A DNA stretch of 64,000 nt. Origin: Micavibrio sp. UBA6929 (GTDB lineage: Bacteria > Pseudomonadota > Alphaproteobacteria > Micavibrionales > Micavibrionaceae). Shown piece by piece: positions 44,090 through 53,203 of the stretch. Positions within the stretch are counted from its first letter, which is position 1. The number at the start of each line of letters is the position of its first letter. The notes under the pieces are model-generated. The model saw nothing but the letters and a program-made list of their open reading frames with translations, did no database searches and had not been told where the DNA came from. Position numbers and translations under genes: made by a program. The stretch covers positions 41,999 through 105,998 of the forward strand of contig DKAJ01000005.1 of NCBI GenBank assembly GCA_002448815.1. The letters are read 5' to 3'.

Positions 44090-45292
44090 TTAATCTTTCA
44101 TCAGGGCTGCAACGCCAGGCAGTGTTTTGCCTTCCATCCATTCGAGGAAGGCTCCGCCTGCTGTTGAGATGTATGAAAAATCGTTAAGGGCGCCGGCGTT
44201 ATCAAGGGCAGATACTGTGTCGCCGCCGCCTGCGATGCTGATATATTCGCCTTTTTGTGTGCGCTCAGCAACCGTTTGTGCCAGCATGTTTGTGCCATTG
44301 TCAAACGGACGAATTTCGAACACGCCTAATGGGCCATTCCATACAATTGTTTTGCAATCCTTGATTTTTTCTAGGATCTGTTCGCAGCTTTTCGCGCTGA
44401 TATCAACGGCCATGCGGTCGGATGGGATGGCTGTGCTTGGGGTGTTTTCATTTGGTGCGTTGAGGCTTAGCTCTGTCACGGTGACCATTTCTTCTGGCAA
44501 GAGGATTTCACATCCAGATTGTTTTGCCTTTTCAATGATGGTCAAGGCCTCGTCAACCATGTCTTTCTCGCACAATGATCCACCAACATCTGCGCCTTGT
44601 GCGAAAAGGAAAGTGTTAGCCATGCCGCCGCCTAAGATCAGGTAATCTACTTTTTCGACGAGGTTGTTTAGGACACCGAGCTTGGTTGAAATCTTTGACC
44701 CGCCTGCGATGGCCGCAACAGGTTTCTTGGGGGTGCCAAGGGCGCTGTTCAGAGCGCTAAGCTCTTCTTCCATCAGGAGGCCAGCAGCGCTTGGCAGGTG
44801 ATGGGCGATGCCTTCTGTTGAAGCATGTGCGCGGTGCGCCGCCGAAAAGGCATCGTTGACGAAGATATCACCCATGCTGGCAAGCGCTTTGGCGAAGTCA
44901 GGGTCGTTTTTCTTTTCGCCTTTGTGGAAGCGGATGTTTTCAATTAATGCGACTTCGCCAGGTTCAACCGAGTGAGAGAAGTCTTCTGCGTTTTCGCCGA
45001 TGTCACCTGTGTAAAAGCGCACATGGGTGTTCCAGCGCTCTTCTAGGATGTTGAGCATGAAAGCCAGTGACATTTCTGGGTTTTGTTCGCCTTCTGGGCG
45101 GCCAAAGTGTGACAAAATTAAAACACGCGCGCCTTTTTCACACAAATAGTCAATTGTGCCCTTTAGGCGATCGATGCGGGTTGTGTCTGTGACTTTACGT
45201 TCGTGGCGAGGGACGTTGAGATCAGCGCGCAGTAAAACGCGTTTGCCTGTTAGGTCATAATCACGAAGAGTTTTAAAGTTTTGGTCAGACAT
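44090..45292 (-). CDS. pgk: phosphoglycerate kinase
   Basis: Pgk transfers phosphate between 1,3-bisphosphoglycerate and ADP in glycolysis and the reverse pathway. The 400-residue protein is full length, with VLLRADLNVPRHE, LILSHFGRPEG, LIENIRFHKGEK, FVNDAFSAAHRAHAST, the hinge and nucleotide-binding GGSKISTKLGVL, and the C-terminal GGGDTVSAL and STAGGAFLEWMEGK. AGGAAAC precedes the ATG. It appears to be transcribed alone or with the nuclease-like gene located downstream on the left of the divergent pair. Confidence 0.98.
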   Translation of the reverse strand: MSDQNFKTLRDYDLTGKRVLLRADLNVPRHERKVTDTTRIDRLKGTIDYLCEKGARVLILSHFGRPEGEQNPEMSLAFMLNILEERWNTHVRFYTGDIGENAEDFSHSVEPGEVALIENIRFHKGEKKNDPDFAKALASMGDIFVNDAFSAAHRAHASTEGIAHHLPSAAGLLMEEELSALNSALGTPKKPVAAIAGGSKISTKLGVLNNLVEKVDYLILGGGMANTFLFAQGADVGGSLCEKDMVDEALTIIEKAKQSGCEILLPEEMVTVTELSLNAPNENTPSTAIPSDRMAVDISAKSCEQILEKIKDCKTIVWNGPLGVFEIRPFDNGTNMLAQTVAERTQKGEYISIAGGGDTVSALDNAGALNDFSYISTAGGAFLEWMEGKTLPGVAALMKD

Positions 45293-45310
45293 GTTTCCTA
45301 CTATGTGTTG

Positions 45311-46150
45311 TTATTCTTTTAAAATTTGAATGGCTTGTGGATGCGATAGGTTTATAACAGGGCCGTTATATTCGTCAACCCATCCACGGACCTCTATCAG
45401 TTTATTGTTCCAGCTTAGCGGGTCAATATTGGCGCTGTAGAAGTTGTTTTTATCCTCAGGATTGATGATGATGGTAAAGTCACTTTGCCAATCAGGTCCG
45501 AAATTTAGATAAATGCGCCCGTTATGTGTTGCCGCGCTGTGGACGCGTCCTTCTACGATTTGAAAGCTATCAATTTTATCCTTGAGGGTGTTGGGGGTGC
45601 GCGGCGTGTAATTGTCACTTTGCCAGAGGCCAGCTTTGTGCTCTCGGGCGCGGCGTTCAAGCGCGTACATTTCTTGTGCAAGTTGTGGGGTGTTTGCGGT
45701 TGTGCGTACGCGGGCTAGCCCTAGTTTGATAAGTAGGCCTTGCACCCAGATACGCTGGTCGCGCGTTTCTAGATGCGCTAGATGATGTTTCATACGATTT
45801 TTGCGCCCCGTTTTTTCATTGGGGGTTTGGTAAAGTGTGACTTCTTTTCCCAGCAACAGGTCTTGTAAAATGTCGATCGTAAGAAGGCTCAGTTCGCCAG
45901 GAGATTCTGCGTTATAGTCTGGAATATTGATGCCGCTCAGGCGGATCATTTCGCCTGTTTCGATCTGTAAGGTGAGCGGGTCTATAACTGTGATTATTTT
46001 TGCGTTTCGTGTTTGTTTCAGAGGGGCGTAGTTGATATGATGGACGCTGCTTTGGTTTTGATGGGCAGGCGTTTGTGCATATGCCGCGTGCCATAACAGG
46101 ACGAACAGCGCACAGAATATAGAGGCCGTATTGAAAAGGGATTGTGACAT
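45311..46150 (-). CDS. secreted thermonuclease-like (SNase fold) protein
   Basis: From ATG 46150 the protein has 279 residues and a signal peptide cleaved after AYAQ (about residue 26). The SNase-like OB fold (about 50-180) shows an IRLSGINIPDYNAESPGE strand, a KEVTLYQTPNEKTGRKNRMKHH region and a terminal RRAREHKAGLWQS. A further domain of about 90 residues follows (VEGRVHSAATHNGRIYLNFG), which resembles the OB-like partner seen in many alphaproteobacterial SNase homologues. Whether the active-site Arg/Glu set is complete is not clear, so nuclease activity is uncertain. Its start codon shares CATG with the divergent protease gene. Confidence 0.75.
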   Translation of the reverse strand: MSQSLFNTASIFCALFVLLWHAAYAQTPAHQNQSSVHHINYAPLKQTRNAKIITVIDPLTLQIETGEMIRLSGINIPDYNAESPGELSLLTIDILQDLLLGKEVTLYQTPNEKTGRKNRMKHHLAHLETRDQRIWVQGLLIKLGLARVRTTANTPQLAQEMYALERRAREHKAGLWQSDNYTPRTPNTLKDKIDSFQIVEGRVHSAATHNGRIYLNFGPDWQSDFTIIINPEDKNNFYSANIDPLSWNNKLIEVRGWVDEYNGPVINLSHPQAIQILKE

Positions 46151-47642
46151 GATGTTTAATTGGCAAGATTTCGCGCAGAATAGCAAGCGTTTCTTCTTAT
46201 CGGCGTTATGCTTGTCTGTGGCAGGCGTGTCGATGAGTGGTTGTAGCACTAATCCTGCGACGGGTAACTATCAGTTTGCGGCTTTGATGTCGCCCGAAAA
46301 AGAAAATCAGGTCGGCCAAGAAGAGCATCAGAAAATTATTAAGCAATATGGCTTGTATGAAGATGAGGCCTTGCAAGCCTATGTGAGCGGTATTGGCGCG
46401 CGCGTAACAAAGCAGACCGAGCGCCCAGACATCACATATAAATTTTATATTATCGATAGCCCCATAGTGAACGCGTTTGCGTTGCCGGGCGGGTATGTTT
46501 ATGTGTCGCGTGGGTTGCTTGCGCTGGCTAATAGTGAGGCTGAGCTTGCTGGCGTTCTCGCGCACGAAGTAGGGCATATTACAGGACGTCATTCGGCTGA
46601 GCGCTATTCGCATAGTGTTGTCACGTCGGTTGGGGCGACAGTCCTTTCGACGGTTATTGGTAATAGTGCGGCATCGCAGGCGATTGGCGTGGGATCGAAC
46701 CTGTATTTAAGTGGTTATTCGCGCTCGCAAGAAACAGAAGCCGATACGCTTGGAGTGCGTTATATGGCGCAGGGCGGGTATGATCCGCGCGCGCTGTCTG
46801 ACTTTTTACGCTCGTTAAATGAAGATAAGGTTTTGGCAGCAGGCGGTCAGAAAAGCGACCCAGCCGAGAGCTATTTTTCAACTCACCCGCCAACGCCTAA
46901 GCGCGTGAATAAAACACTGGCGGATGCCGCGAATTATCAGCTTGCCCAGCCAATTGAGGGGCGCGACACGTATTTCCGGCAGATAGACGGGCTTGTTTAT
47001 GGGGATAGCGCCAAGCAAGGTTTTGTAAAGAAAGGCGTGTTTTATCACCCTGAAATAGGTTTTGCCTTTGATGTGCCGGATGATTTCTCACTGGTTAATC
47101 AGCCAGCACAAATTGCGCTGAAGGCGAAGAAGAATGACACCGTTGTTATTTTTGATTTTGCGCGTGCAAAAGAAGAGGCTTCTGCCGAAGATGCGCTCGC
47201 CTTTTTGCGTTATGAATGGATGAAGGATGCTGCACTTGAAAATGCAGAGCGTTTAACCATCAATGGCATGAAGGCCGCGACGGCGACATTTTCTGGTAAG
47301 GTAAACGGAGCAGCCGCGGACATCCGATTGGTCGCAGTGTCTTGGGGTAAGGGGCAGTATGCGCGTTTCCAAGTGGCTTTGCCCAAAGGATTGCCAGAGG
47401 CTGAGGTCGATGCGCTGAAAAGTCTGACATATTCGCTGCGCCGTATGGGCGATCAGGAGCGCAATTCTATTCAGCCTGTTAGGTTGCGCATAGTGACGGC
47501 CAAGGCAGGGGATCGCTTGCATAGCTTTGTGAAGCAACAAGCCTTTACTGACAAATCGGAAGAAAAATTTCGTGTGTTAAATGCGCTGTCACCAGATGAT
47601 CAGCTTATCCCCGGTCGTTCTTATAAGCTGGTTGTGAACTAG
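46149..47642 (+). CDS. M48-family metalloprotease lipoprotein with C-terminal LysM-like segment
   Basis: This is a periplasmic, Zn-dependent protease of the BepA/LoiP type involved in outer-membrane protein quality control. From ATG 46149 (497 residues) it has a lipobox at Cys32 (MSGC), HEVGH at 139-143, and a downstream ETEAD glutamate ligand. A C-terminal section after residue 280 includes a degenerate LysM-like stretch (VTAKAGDRLHSFVKQQAF). AAAAGGG at 46134-46140 is the likely Shine-Dalgarno. A longer frame from TTG 46131 would have no separate Shine-Dalgarno. The gene diverges from the nuclease-like gene, sharing the CATG at 46148-46151. Confidence 0.9.
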   Translation: MMFNWQDFAQNSKRFFLSALCLSVAGVSMSGCSTNPATGNYQFAALMSPEKENQVGQEEHQKIIKQYGLYEDEALQAYVSGIGARVTKQTERPDITYKFYIIDSPIVNAFALPGGYVYVSRGLLALANSEAELAGVLAHEVGHITGRHSAERYSHSVVTSVGATVLSTVIGNSAASQAIGVGSNLYLSGYSRSQETEADTLGVRYMAQGGYDPRALSDFLRSLNEDKVLAAGGQKSDPAESYFSTHPPTPKRVNKTLADAANYQLAQPIEGRDTYFRQIDGLVYGDSAKQGFVKKGVFYHPEIGFAFDVPDDFSLVNQPAQIALKAKKNDTVVIFDFARAKEEASAEDALAFLRYEWMKDAALENAERLTINGMKAATATFSGKVNGAAADIRLVAVSWGKGQYARFQVALPKGLPEAEVDALKSLTYSLRRMGDQERNSIQPVRLRIVTAKAGDRLHSFVKQQAFTDKSEEKFRVLNALSPDDQLIPGRSYKLVVN

Positions 47643-47667
47643 ATATTTTTATATAGCTGCGCATAAA

Positions 47668-47702
47668 AATTGGCCGCAACATGAGATGCATGGCGGCCAA
47701 TT
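47668..47702. terminator. bidirectional terminator between the M48 protease and rpoH
   Basis: A perfect 10-bp stem AATTGGCCGC (47668-47677) / GCGGCCAATT (47693-47702) has a 15-base loop. T-rich tracts lie downstream on the + side (TTTTGATTTTTTTT), and A-rich sequence lies on the other side for the minus strand. It separates the convergent genes. Confidence 0.85.
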
Positions 47703-47728
47703 GGTGTTTTGATTTTTTTTAGATGCTA

Positions 47729-48640
47729 TTACGCGGCGCTGAGATGTTCTGCGCTGTTTTTGCGTTGCTTGATCTCGGTATCTTTTGCTTTGTAAATCGC
47801 CGTTTTAAGCGTATCCATTGCCCGCTGCTCTAGCTGGCGGACGCGCTCTTTACTGATACCAAGGTCTTGGCCTAATTGCTCGAGCGTGACGACGTCATCA
47901 CTGAGGTGACGTTGCGAGATAATTGTCTGTTCGCGTGATGGCAGGGTGTGCAAAGCATCATTAAGCCATTTTGAACGTGTCTGCGCATCGCGCATTGATG
48001 TGACAACTTCCTCTGGGTTTGGTGCATCCTCGGCCAGAGTGTCTTGCCACTGGGCACCGTTATCCTCGTCCGCGATCGTTGCGTTGAGCGAGCTGTCTAC
48101 GCCAGATAAGCGTCCTTCCATGTGCTCGACATCTTCGATGCGCACGCCAAGGTCTTCGGCAATCTGAGCGCGGTCGGCTTCTGATAGGCCTTCATGCTCG
48201 TTTGTGCCTTCGATCTGGGCACGTAAACGGCGGAAGTTAAAGAAGAGCGATTTATGCGCAGCCGTGGTGCCTGTGCGAACGATTGACCAGTTGCGCAAGA
48301 CGTAGTCTTGGATGCATGATTTGATCCACCAGTTTGCATAGGTTGAAAAGCGCAGGTCACGATCGGGTTCAAATTTTTCGGCTGCGGTCATCAGGCCGAT
48401 GTTGCCTTCTTGGATAAGGTCGCCGATAGGCAGGCCGTAGAAACGGAATTTGTTGGCGATAGACACAACAAGGCGCGTGTAGGCAGACACAAGTTCGTGC
48501 AGAGCCTTTTCATCGCGATTATCGCGCCAAGCGCGTGCGAGGGCTAGTTCCTTATCCTTTTCAAGGATCGGTGCGTTCATGGAGTTTCTGATATATTCCC
48601 GATCCGCCTTTTGGGTTTCGGTATTGTCGACATAAGCCAT
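47729..48640 (-). CDS. rpoH: heat-shock sigma factor RpoH (sigma-32)
   Basis: RpoH directs RNA polymerase to heat-shock promoters. This 303-residue protein has region 2 segments (GLPIGDLIQEGNIGLMTAAEKFEP, RFSTYANWWIKSCIQDYVLRNW). These are followed by KSLFFNFRRLRAQI, the RpoH box just after region 2.4. Region 3 and region 4 (LPSREQTIISQRHL, TLEQLGQDLGISKERVRQLE) complete it. GAAGGAGG precedes the ATG. Alphaproteobacteria frequently encode more than one RpoH, and this is one of them. The terminator lies directly downstream. Confidence 0.95.
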   Translation of the reverse strand: MAYVDNTETQKADREYIRNSMNAPILEKDKELALARAWRDNRDEKALHELVSAYTRLVVSIANKFRFYGLPIGDLIQEGNIGLMTAAEKFEPDRDLRFSTYANWWIKSCIQDYVLRNWSIVRTGTTAAHKSLFFNFRRLRAQIEGTNEHEGLSEADRAQIAEDLGVRIEDVEHMEGRLSGVDSSLNATIADEDNGAQWQDTLAEDAPNPEEVVTSMRDAQTRSKWLNDALHTLPSREQTIISQRHLSDDVVTLEQLGQDLGISKERVRQLEQRAMDTLKTAIYKAKDTEIKQRKNSAEHLSAA

Positions 48641-48748
48641 AGGTATAGTTCCTCCTTCGTTTTAGCGACTAGAATTTTAAGCTCCCTTCAATAGGCAAGC
48701 TGACTTCTATCAATTAAAGAAGATAGTCTATTGTATCACAGAGTCAAA

Positions 48749-49567
48749 TTATGCTTCAAGAATTTCGGATATTTCACCGTTTTGATCGAAGGCTGCGCTG
48801 ATTAAATTTCCGCCAAAGCCGCATCCACCATCAATTGTCGCGGTGTTATCTGTGATGAATACACCTTGATGTTTTGGGTCGTATCCGCGAATAACTTTTT
48901 GGAAGGACTGGTAAGGGGTTTGGATCGTTTCAAAGCCAGATGCATTCCACCAAAATTGATCATTTTGACGATCAAGGGGTAGATTTTTATCGAGGCCAGC
49001 ATTCACAAAGAGCAGGGGGCATTCTTTTTGCAGGTCAGTGTAGCTGGCTTTGATGAATTGTGTGCCGAATGTTTCGTGACCGGGGTGGCGGCGAATTGCT
49101 GTGCGCAATGCGTTGATCCATTTTGTTATTTTGATGCTGCCGCCGCGGCAGGCTTCGATGCCGTCATATTTGCACAGGCCATAACTGTCTAAGGTTGTGC
49201 CAAGGCCGTGATCGAGCATCCATAAGAATACATCTGTTGCGCCTTGTGCGAAGGGGAGTTGATATAGTTTATGCAGGATTTCTTCTTGTTGGCCGCGCAA
49301 ATAGGTAATATCGCTGCAGCGCATGCCAGGCAGTGACAACAGAAGGCGGCGAAATGTAAGGAGTTCGTCAATGCATTCGGAGGCCTTTGCGCCATAGCCC
49401 GTGTAATTTCCCATATAGATTAGGCGATCGCCGACTTTGAATTTGGCAAAAATTTGATCGTGAATTGAAATCAGGCGATCCAGATCGGCGTGAATGGCAG
49501 GGACGCACCAAATTGTTGAGGGCGCACCAAGGCATGAAATCTGATTGTTATTAAGCGCTGAGAGCAT
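48749..49567 (-). CDS. metallophosphatase-like protein with degenerate active site
   Basis: This 272-residue protein follows the plan of PPP-type Ser/Thr phosphatases but has lost most metal ligands. Where phosphatases have GDxHG it reads IHADLDRL, GDxxDRG is GNYTGYGAKA, and GNHE is RGQQEE. Other segments (FVNAGLD, RGYDPKHQG, DGGCGFGGNL) correspond to the phosphatase C-terminal strands. I know similar proteins in alphaproteobacteria next to carD, where it lies here too (139 bases away, beyond the carD terminator). Probably not a phosphatase; function unknown. Confidence 0.75.
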   Translation of the reverse strand: MLSALNNNQISCLGAPSTIWCVPAIHADLDRLISIHDQIFAKFKVGDRLIYMGNYTGYGAKASECIDELLTFRRLLLSLPGMRCSDITYLRGQQEEILHKLYQLPFAQGATDVFLWMLDHGLGTTLDSYGLCKYDGIEACRGGSIKITKWINALRTAIRRHPGHETFGTQFIKASYTDLQKECPLLFVNAGLDKNLPLDRQNDQFWWNASGFETIQTPYQSFQKVIRGYDPKHQGVFITDNTATIDGGCGFGGNLISAAFDQNGEISEILEA

Positions 49568-49641
49568 GGGGCCTGTTAAGCGTTGTGGATAACTATGTGG
49601 ATAGAATCAGATTCGTGTGAATCAGTAAGATAAGTATACAA

Positions 49642-49675
49642 TAAAAACAGGCGGATAACAAAAGTTACCCGCCTG
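49642..49675 (-). terminator. terminator after carD
   Basis: On the minus strand, 12-base arms (49648-49659 and 49664-49675; one mismatch) with an AAAA loop form a hairpin. It is followed by TTTTTA, 31 bases after the carD stop. Confidence 0.82.
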
Positions 49676-49705
49676 CCTTATGGAATTTGTATGTGTTCGA
49701 AACGA

Positions 49706-50281
49706 TTAAGCAGCTTGCTTGGCGTTGTCGTTGTCGCCTTCGTTTTCCGCATCGAGGTCTGCATCAAGATCTAGGTCTTTTTTGATTCCTAGAATGTCCT
49801 CTAGTTTTTCAGATGCTTGGCCTTCAGTGATGCTTTCAACCGCTGCGACTTCGCGTGCTAGGCGCTCAAGAGCAACTTCATAGATTTGACGTTCGCTGTA
49901 TGATTGCTCGCTGTCGTCGTTGCTGCGTTTTAGGTCACGGAGGACTTCTGCGATTGCAACTGGGTCGCCAGAATTGATTTTTGTTTCATATTCTTGTGCG
50001 CGGCGGCTCCACATAGTGCGGCGGATACGTGCGCGACCTTTGAGTGTTTTGATCGCATCATCCATAAGCTTGCCTGTGCTAAGAGCGCGGAGACCTGAAT
50101 CTTTTGCGCGCATTACAGGGATTTTTAGGCGCATGCGATCTTTTTCGAAATTGATAACGTAGAGGCTGACATCCATGCCAGCGATTGTTTGATTTTCTAT
50201 TCCCTCTACTTGTCCGACGCCGTGCGCCGCATATACTACAAAGTCACCCTCATTAAAATTATAGTTGTCATTACCCGCCAT
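49706..50281 (-). CDS. carD: CarD-family transcriptional regulator
   Basis: CarD binds RNA polymerase beta through an RID/Tudor-like domain and stabilises open promoter complexes. The start is ATG 50281 (191 residues), with AGGGAAAGG about ten bases upstream. The N-terminal FNEGDFVVYAAHGVGQVEGIE region, split across the RID fold, and the MRLKIPV strand are diagnostic. A helical C-terminal domain (about 75-160, RARIRRTMWSRRAQEYETK) binds DNA. An acidic tail follows. The frame is open to 50347 but lacks support upstream. Many targets include rRNA genes in other bacteria. Confidence 0.92.
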   Translation of the reverse strand: MAGNDNYNFNEGDFVVYAAHGVGQVEGIENQTIAGMDVSLYVINFEKDRMRLKIPVMRAKDSGLRALSTGKLMDDAIKTLKGRARIRRTMWSRRAQEYETKINSGDPVAIAEVLRDLKRSNDDSEQSYSERQIYEVALERLAREVAAVESITEGQASEKLEDILGIKKDLDLDADLDAENEGDNDNAKQAA

Positions 50282-50459
50282 GTATATAGCCTTTCCCTGT
50301 AGGTTTTGAGTTTTACAAATAACCCTTTGCTCTTTAGTATCAGTCACTTAAGGACACTAAAGCGAGGAGAAACGACTCCGTTCTTTTAAGCCTCTAGCAA
50401 TGGATTAGGTGATGACTATACATGAATTTTCGGCAAAATTCAAACTTTTGTGATTATGC

Positions 50460-51152
50460 CTAGGCGCGCCGGCGGTTTTGCTTTTGTTTGCAATGAGATA
50501 GCATGAGGCGTGTTGGCGTTAAACGTGGGTCTATTGCCATGCTGAGTAAAAATAATTCAGAAGAAATTTTTAAACTGGCGGATAAATGATCGTTCTCAGA
50601 GCGAATAATCTGGTTTGTAATCATTGTTGTTGAGATATCAGACGAGAGCCTTTCAATGGCAATGTGCAAATTCTTATGCTGTTGCTGCGGTATGCTGATG
50701 CCGTAATTCGTTTTCATGCAAGCCATATAGTATGGGGAGGCTTGATGAGATGTGCGTGTTTTTTTGATGATCAGCTTATGATCCGTGTGCTCTGCATTGA
50801 AGGACTGGTTAAAACTTGAAAACTTGTGCTCAGATAAATAGAGCCCCAGCAATGCGCTATGACTGATCTGTTTGATGATAGGCTTTAGGCGCTCAAGGCT
50901 AAGAATTTCAGTAATATCAACCGATGTTTTATTACTGAAGTTTAGTGCGTAGAGCTGTGATACGCGCTCAAGCATGTACACATAATCTAAGATCATGCGC
51001 TCGTCGACGTCATCAGTATCAATATATATTATAGGGCGCGACAAGCGTGCATAGTGGACGTCTATGATGTTTGCCGAAGCGTCAAATTCATAGTGCAGTC
51101 CAACACCCCACGCTTTGAACGACCCCTTATCGTTCAAACACTTGTGATCCAA
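50460..51152 (-). CDS. protein of unknown function
   Basis: This 230-residue protein is encoded between carD and the LD-carboxypeptidase gene. It is hydrophilic, His/Ser/Leu-rich, mostly helical by composition, and lacks a signal peptide or membrane segment. No motif was recognised. The first codon would be TTG 51152, with AGGGAT about nine bases upstream. Its composition is more A/T-rich than its neighbours and it contains many Asn/His/Lys residues, which may indicate foreign origin. The C-terminus is basic (KQKQNRRRA). Confidence 0.55.
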   Translation of the reverse strand: MDHKCLNDKGSFKAWGVGLHYEFDASANIIDVHYARLSRPIIYIDTDDVDERMILDYVYMLERVSQLYALNFSNKTSVDITEILSLERLKPIIKQISHSALLGLYLSEHKFSSFNQSFNAEHTDHKLIIKKTRTSHQASPYYMACMKTNYGISIPQQQHKNLHIAIERLSSDISTTMITNQIIRSENDHLSASLKISSELFLLSMAIDPRLTPTRLMLSHCKQKQNRRRA

Positions 51153-51238
51153 CTGGTAAATCCCTATCCATTAGGTTTATTATTTTTGATTATGAGATCA
51201 CTTTATATTACAAAATGCTTATTGTCAATTTTTATGAC

Positions 51239-52135
51239 TTATGCATTTTTCAGTGTCATGTTTTCAAGGTTGATAGTGTAAGGATTACCAAGGCTTAGCG
51301 GCGCAAATGGAAATGCGTGGCCAAAGGGGAGATGGGTAATAATAGGCGTTTTACATTCTTCTGTGTGCGATAATAGGATCTCTTTTAAGTCGCGGCCAAA
51401 GGGGCGTCCTGTATCTTTGAGGTCTGTAAACTGCCCGATAAGTAGCGCTTTGACTTGGGAAAGGGCGCCGGATTGTTTAAGGAAGCAAAAGATTCGGTCG
51501 ATGTGGCTGAACTCTTCATTGCAGTCTTCTAAAAACAAGATTTTGTCTTTATAGAGATTTTCACCCAGCAATGTTGGTAGGTATTGAAAGACGCTGAGGT
51601 TGCCGCCAGCCAGAGTCGCTGTGACAGATGTTGTGTCATCAGGTGCCTTGAGTATCTGATCTTTTGTGAATGTTATTGGTGGCGGCATATCGCCTAAGCC
51701 GTTTAACGCGAGTAAGATGTCATCGTCGCTGAGCGTGTGGAGCTGTTTAAAGACTGGGGCGTGATATGTCACGGCGCCAGTGTGCAGGTGGATAGCATTG
51801 ATCAGGGTCGTTGTGTCGCTAAAGCCTATAACGGGTTTTGGCTTTTTGGCCATGGATGTGAAATTAAGGCTGCTGAGCAGGGGCATGCTTTGATTGCCGC
51901 CGCCTGCAAACCATATTGCATCAATATCTGGGCGCAGCCATAAACCTTGCAGAGCCAATGATTTTTGCAGTGTGTCGCCTGCGCTTTGGCCGTGCCGTTC
52001 ATAAGTTTGTGGGTGAATGAAAACATCATAGCCGCGCGCGCGCAGGGCTTCAGCAGATTTTTCGATGTCGTCTTTTTCTACGTAAGACGATGGCGCCATA
52101 ACACCGATTTTTTGTCCGGGTTTAATGGGCGCCAT
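51239..52135 (-). CDS. S66-family LD-carboxypeptidase-like protein
   Basis: S66 peptidases remove the terminal D-Ala from tetrapeptides in murein recycling (LdcA) or cleave microcin-type substrates (MccF). This 298-residue protein has GQKIGVMAPSSYVEKDD, FAGGGNQSMPLLSSL and GFSDTTTLINAIH, which holds the nucleophile Ser. FLEDCNEEFSHIDR probably supplies the catalytic Glu, and ITHLPFGHAF the catalytic His. It lies 12 bases after the DHH phosphoesterase gene. The substrate cannot be told from sequence. Confidence 0.88.
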   Translation of the reverse strand: MAPIKPGQKIGVMAPSSYVEKDDIEKSAEALRARGYDVFIHPQTYERHGQSAGDTLQKSLALQGLWLRPDIDAIWFAGGGNQSMPLLSSLNFTSMAKKPKPVIGFSDTTTLINAIHLHTGAVTYHAPVFKQLHTLSDDDILLALNGLGDMPPPITFTKDQILKAPDDTTSVTATLAGGNLSVFQYLPTLLGENLYKDKILFLEDCNEEFSHIDRIFCFLKQSGALSQVKALLIGQFTDLKDTGRPFGRDLKEILLSHTEECKTPIITHLPFGHAFPFAPLSLGNPYTINLENMTLKNA

Positions 52136-52147
52136 ACGGATTGAGCC

Positions 52148-53107
52148 TTAGCCGTCAGATGTGATCTTCGCGATCAGTTCTTTAAGCGTTTCTTCGGCCT
52201 TGTCGTTGTTAATTTGACATGTGCCAGCCGCATTGTGGCCACCGCCACCATATTTCAGCATCAAGTTACCTACATCGGTTTTGCTGCTGCGGTCCAGGAT
52301 TGACTTGCCAGTGGCAAAGACGGTGTTTTGTTTGTTTTTACCCCATAGAACGTGAATAGAGATATTTGTTTCAGGGAAGAGCGCGTAGATAAGGAAGCGG
52401 TTTCCTGCCCAGATGCTATCTTCGTTGCGTAAGTCTAGGACGACAAGGTTATCGTGGACTGTCGCGCAGCGTTTGATCTGATCTTTACAGAGTTCTTCAT
52501 GTTCGAAATACAGGTCTACGCGTTCTTTTACGTCTGGTTCTGCCAAGATGTCTTCGATACTGTGTGAGTTACGGCAGTCATCGATAAGTTTCATCATCAA
52601 TTGATAGTTTGAGATGTTAAAGTCACGGAAACGGCCAAGGCCTGTGCGTGCATCCATTAGGAAGCTGAGCAGTTCCCAGCCACGTGGGTTGAGGATGTCG
52701 TCTTTTGAAAAGGCAGCAGAGTCGGCCTTATCAACGGCAAGCATCATGTCGTTGCCGACTTTTGGGAAGGCATCTTTACCGCCGAAATAATCATAAACTA
52801 CGCGCGCAGCAGAAGGGGCGTTGGGGTCAATGATGTGATTATCAGGTTTGCTGTCCACGCGTTCGGCTTCGCTGGCGTGGTGATCGAAGGCCATGTAAAT
52901 GCCGTCAACATAAGGCAAGTTTGTCGAAATGTCGTTTTCGCTTACATCGATCAGGCCATCTTGCATGTCTTTTGGGTGAGCGAATGTGATGTCATCAATG
53001 ATGTTTAATTCTTTGAGCAATACACCGCAAACAAGGCCGTCCATATCACTGCGTGTGATCAGGCGGTATGTTTTATTCTTTTCTGGTAAAAGTTTAGTTG
53101 CAGGCAT
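52148..53107 (-). CDS. DHH/DHHA1 phosphoesterase (exopolyphosphatase-like)
   Basis: This 319-residue protein has the DHH family motifs: RSDMDGLVCGVLL at the start, FDHHASE in the middle (about 93-99) and the C-terminal DHHA1 motif GGGGHNAAG. Family members hydrolyse oligonucleotides, cyclic dinucleotide products or polyphosphate. This compact group is often annotated exopolyphosphatase in alphaproteobacteria. The activity is inferred. A GGGAGCGAC precedes the ATG. It is downstream of clpX with its own 137-base upstream space. Confidence 0.85.
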   Translation of the reverse strand: MPATKLLPEKNKTYRLITRSDMDGLVCGVLLKELNIIDDITFAHPKDMQDGLIDVSENDISTNLPYVDGIYMAFDHHASEAERVDSKPDNHIIDPNAPSAARVVYDYFGGKDAFPKVGNDMMLAVDKADSAAFSKDDILNPRGWELLSFLMDARTGLGRFRDFNISNYQLMMKLIDDCRNSHSIEDILAEPDVKERVDLYFEHEELCKDQIKRCATVHDNLVVLDLRNEDSIWAGNRFLIYALFPETNISIHVLWGKNKQNTVFATGKSILDRSSKTDVGNLMLKYGGGGHNAAGTCQINNDKAEETLKELIAKITSDG

Positions 53108-53203
53108 ATTTGTCGTCGCTCCCTAATTCTAAAGGATAATGTTATTGTTTTCTTTTATAATTTAACCATTGCCGGCGTTTACAAAAAGTTAACGCCGGAA
53201 ATT

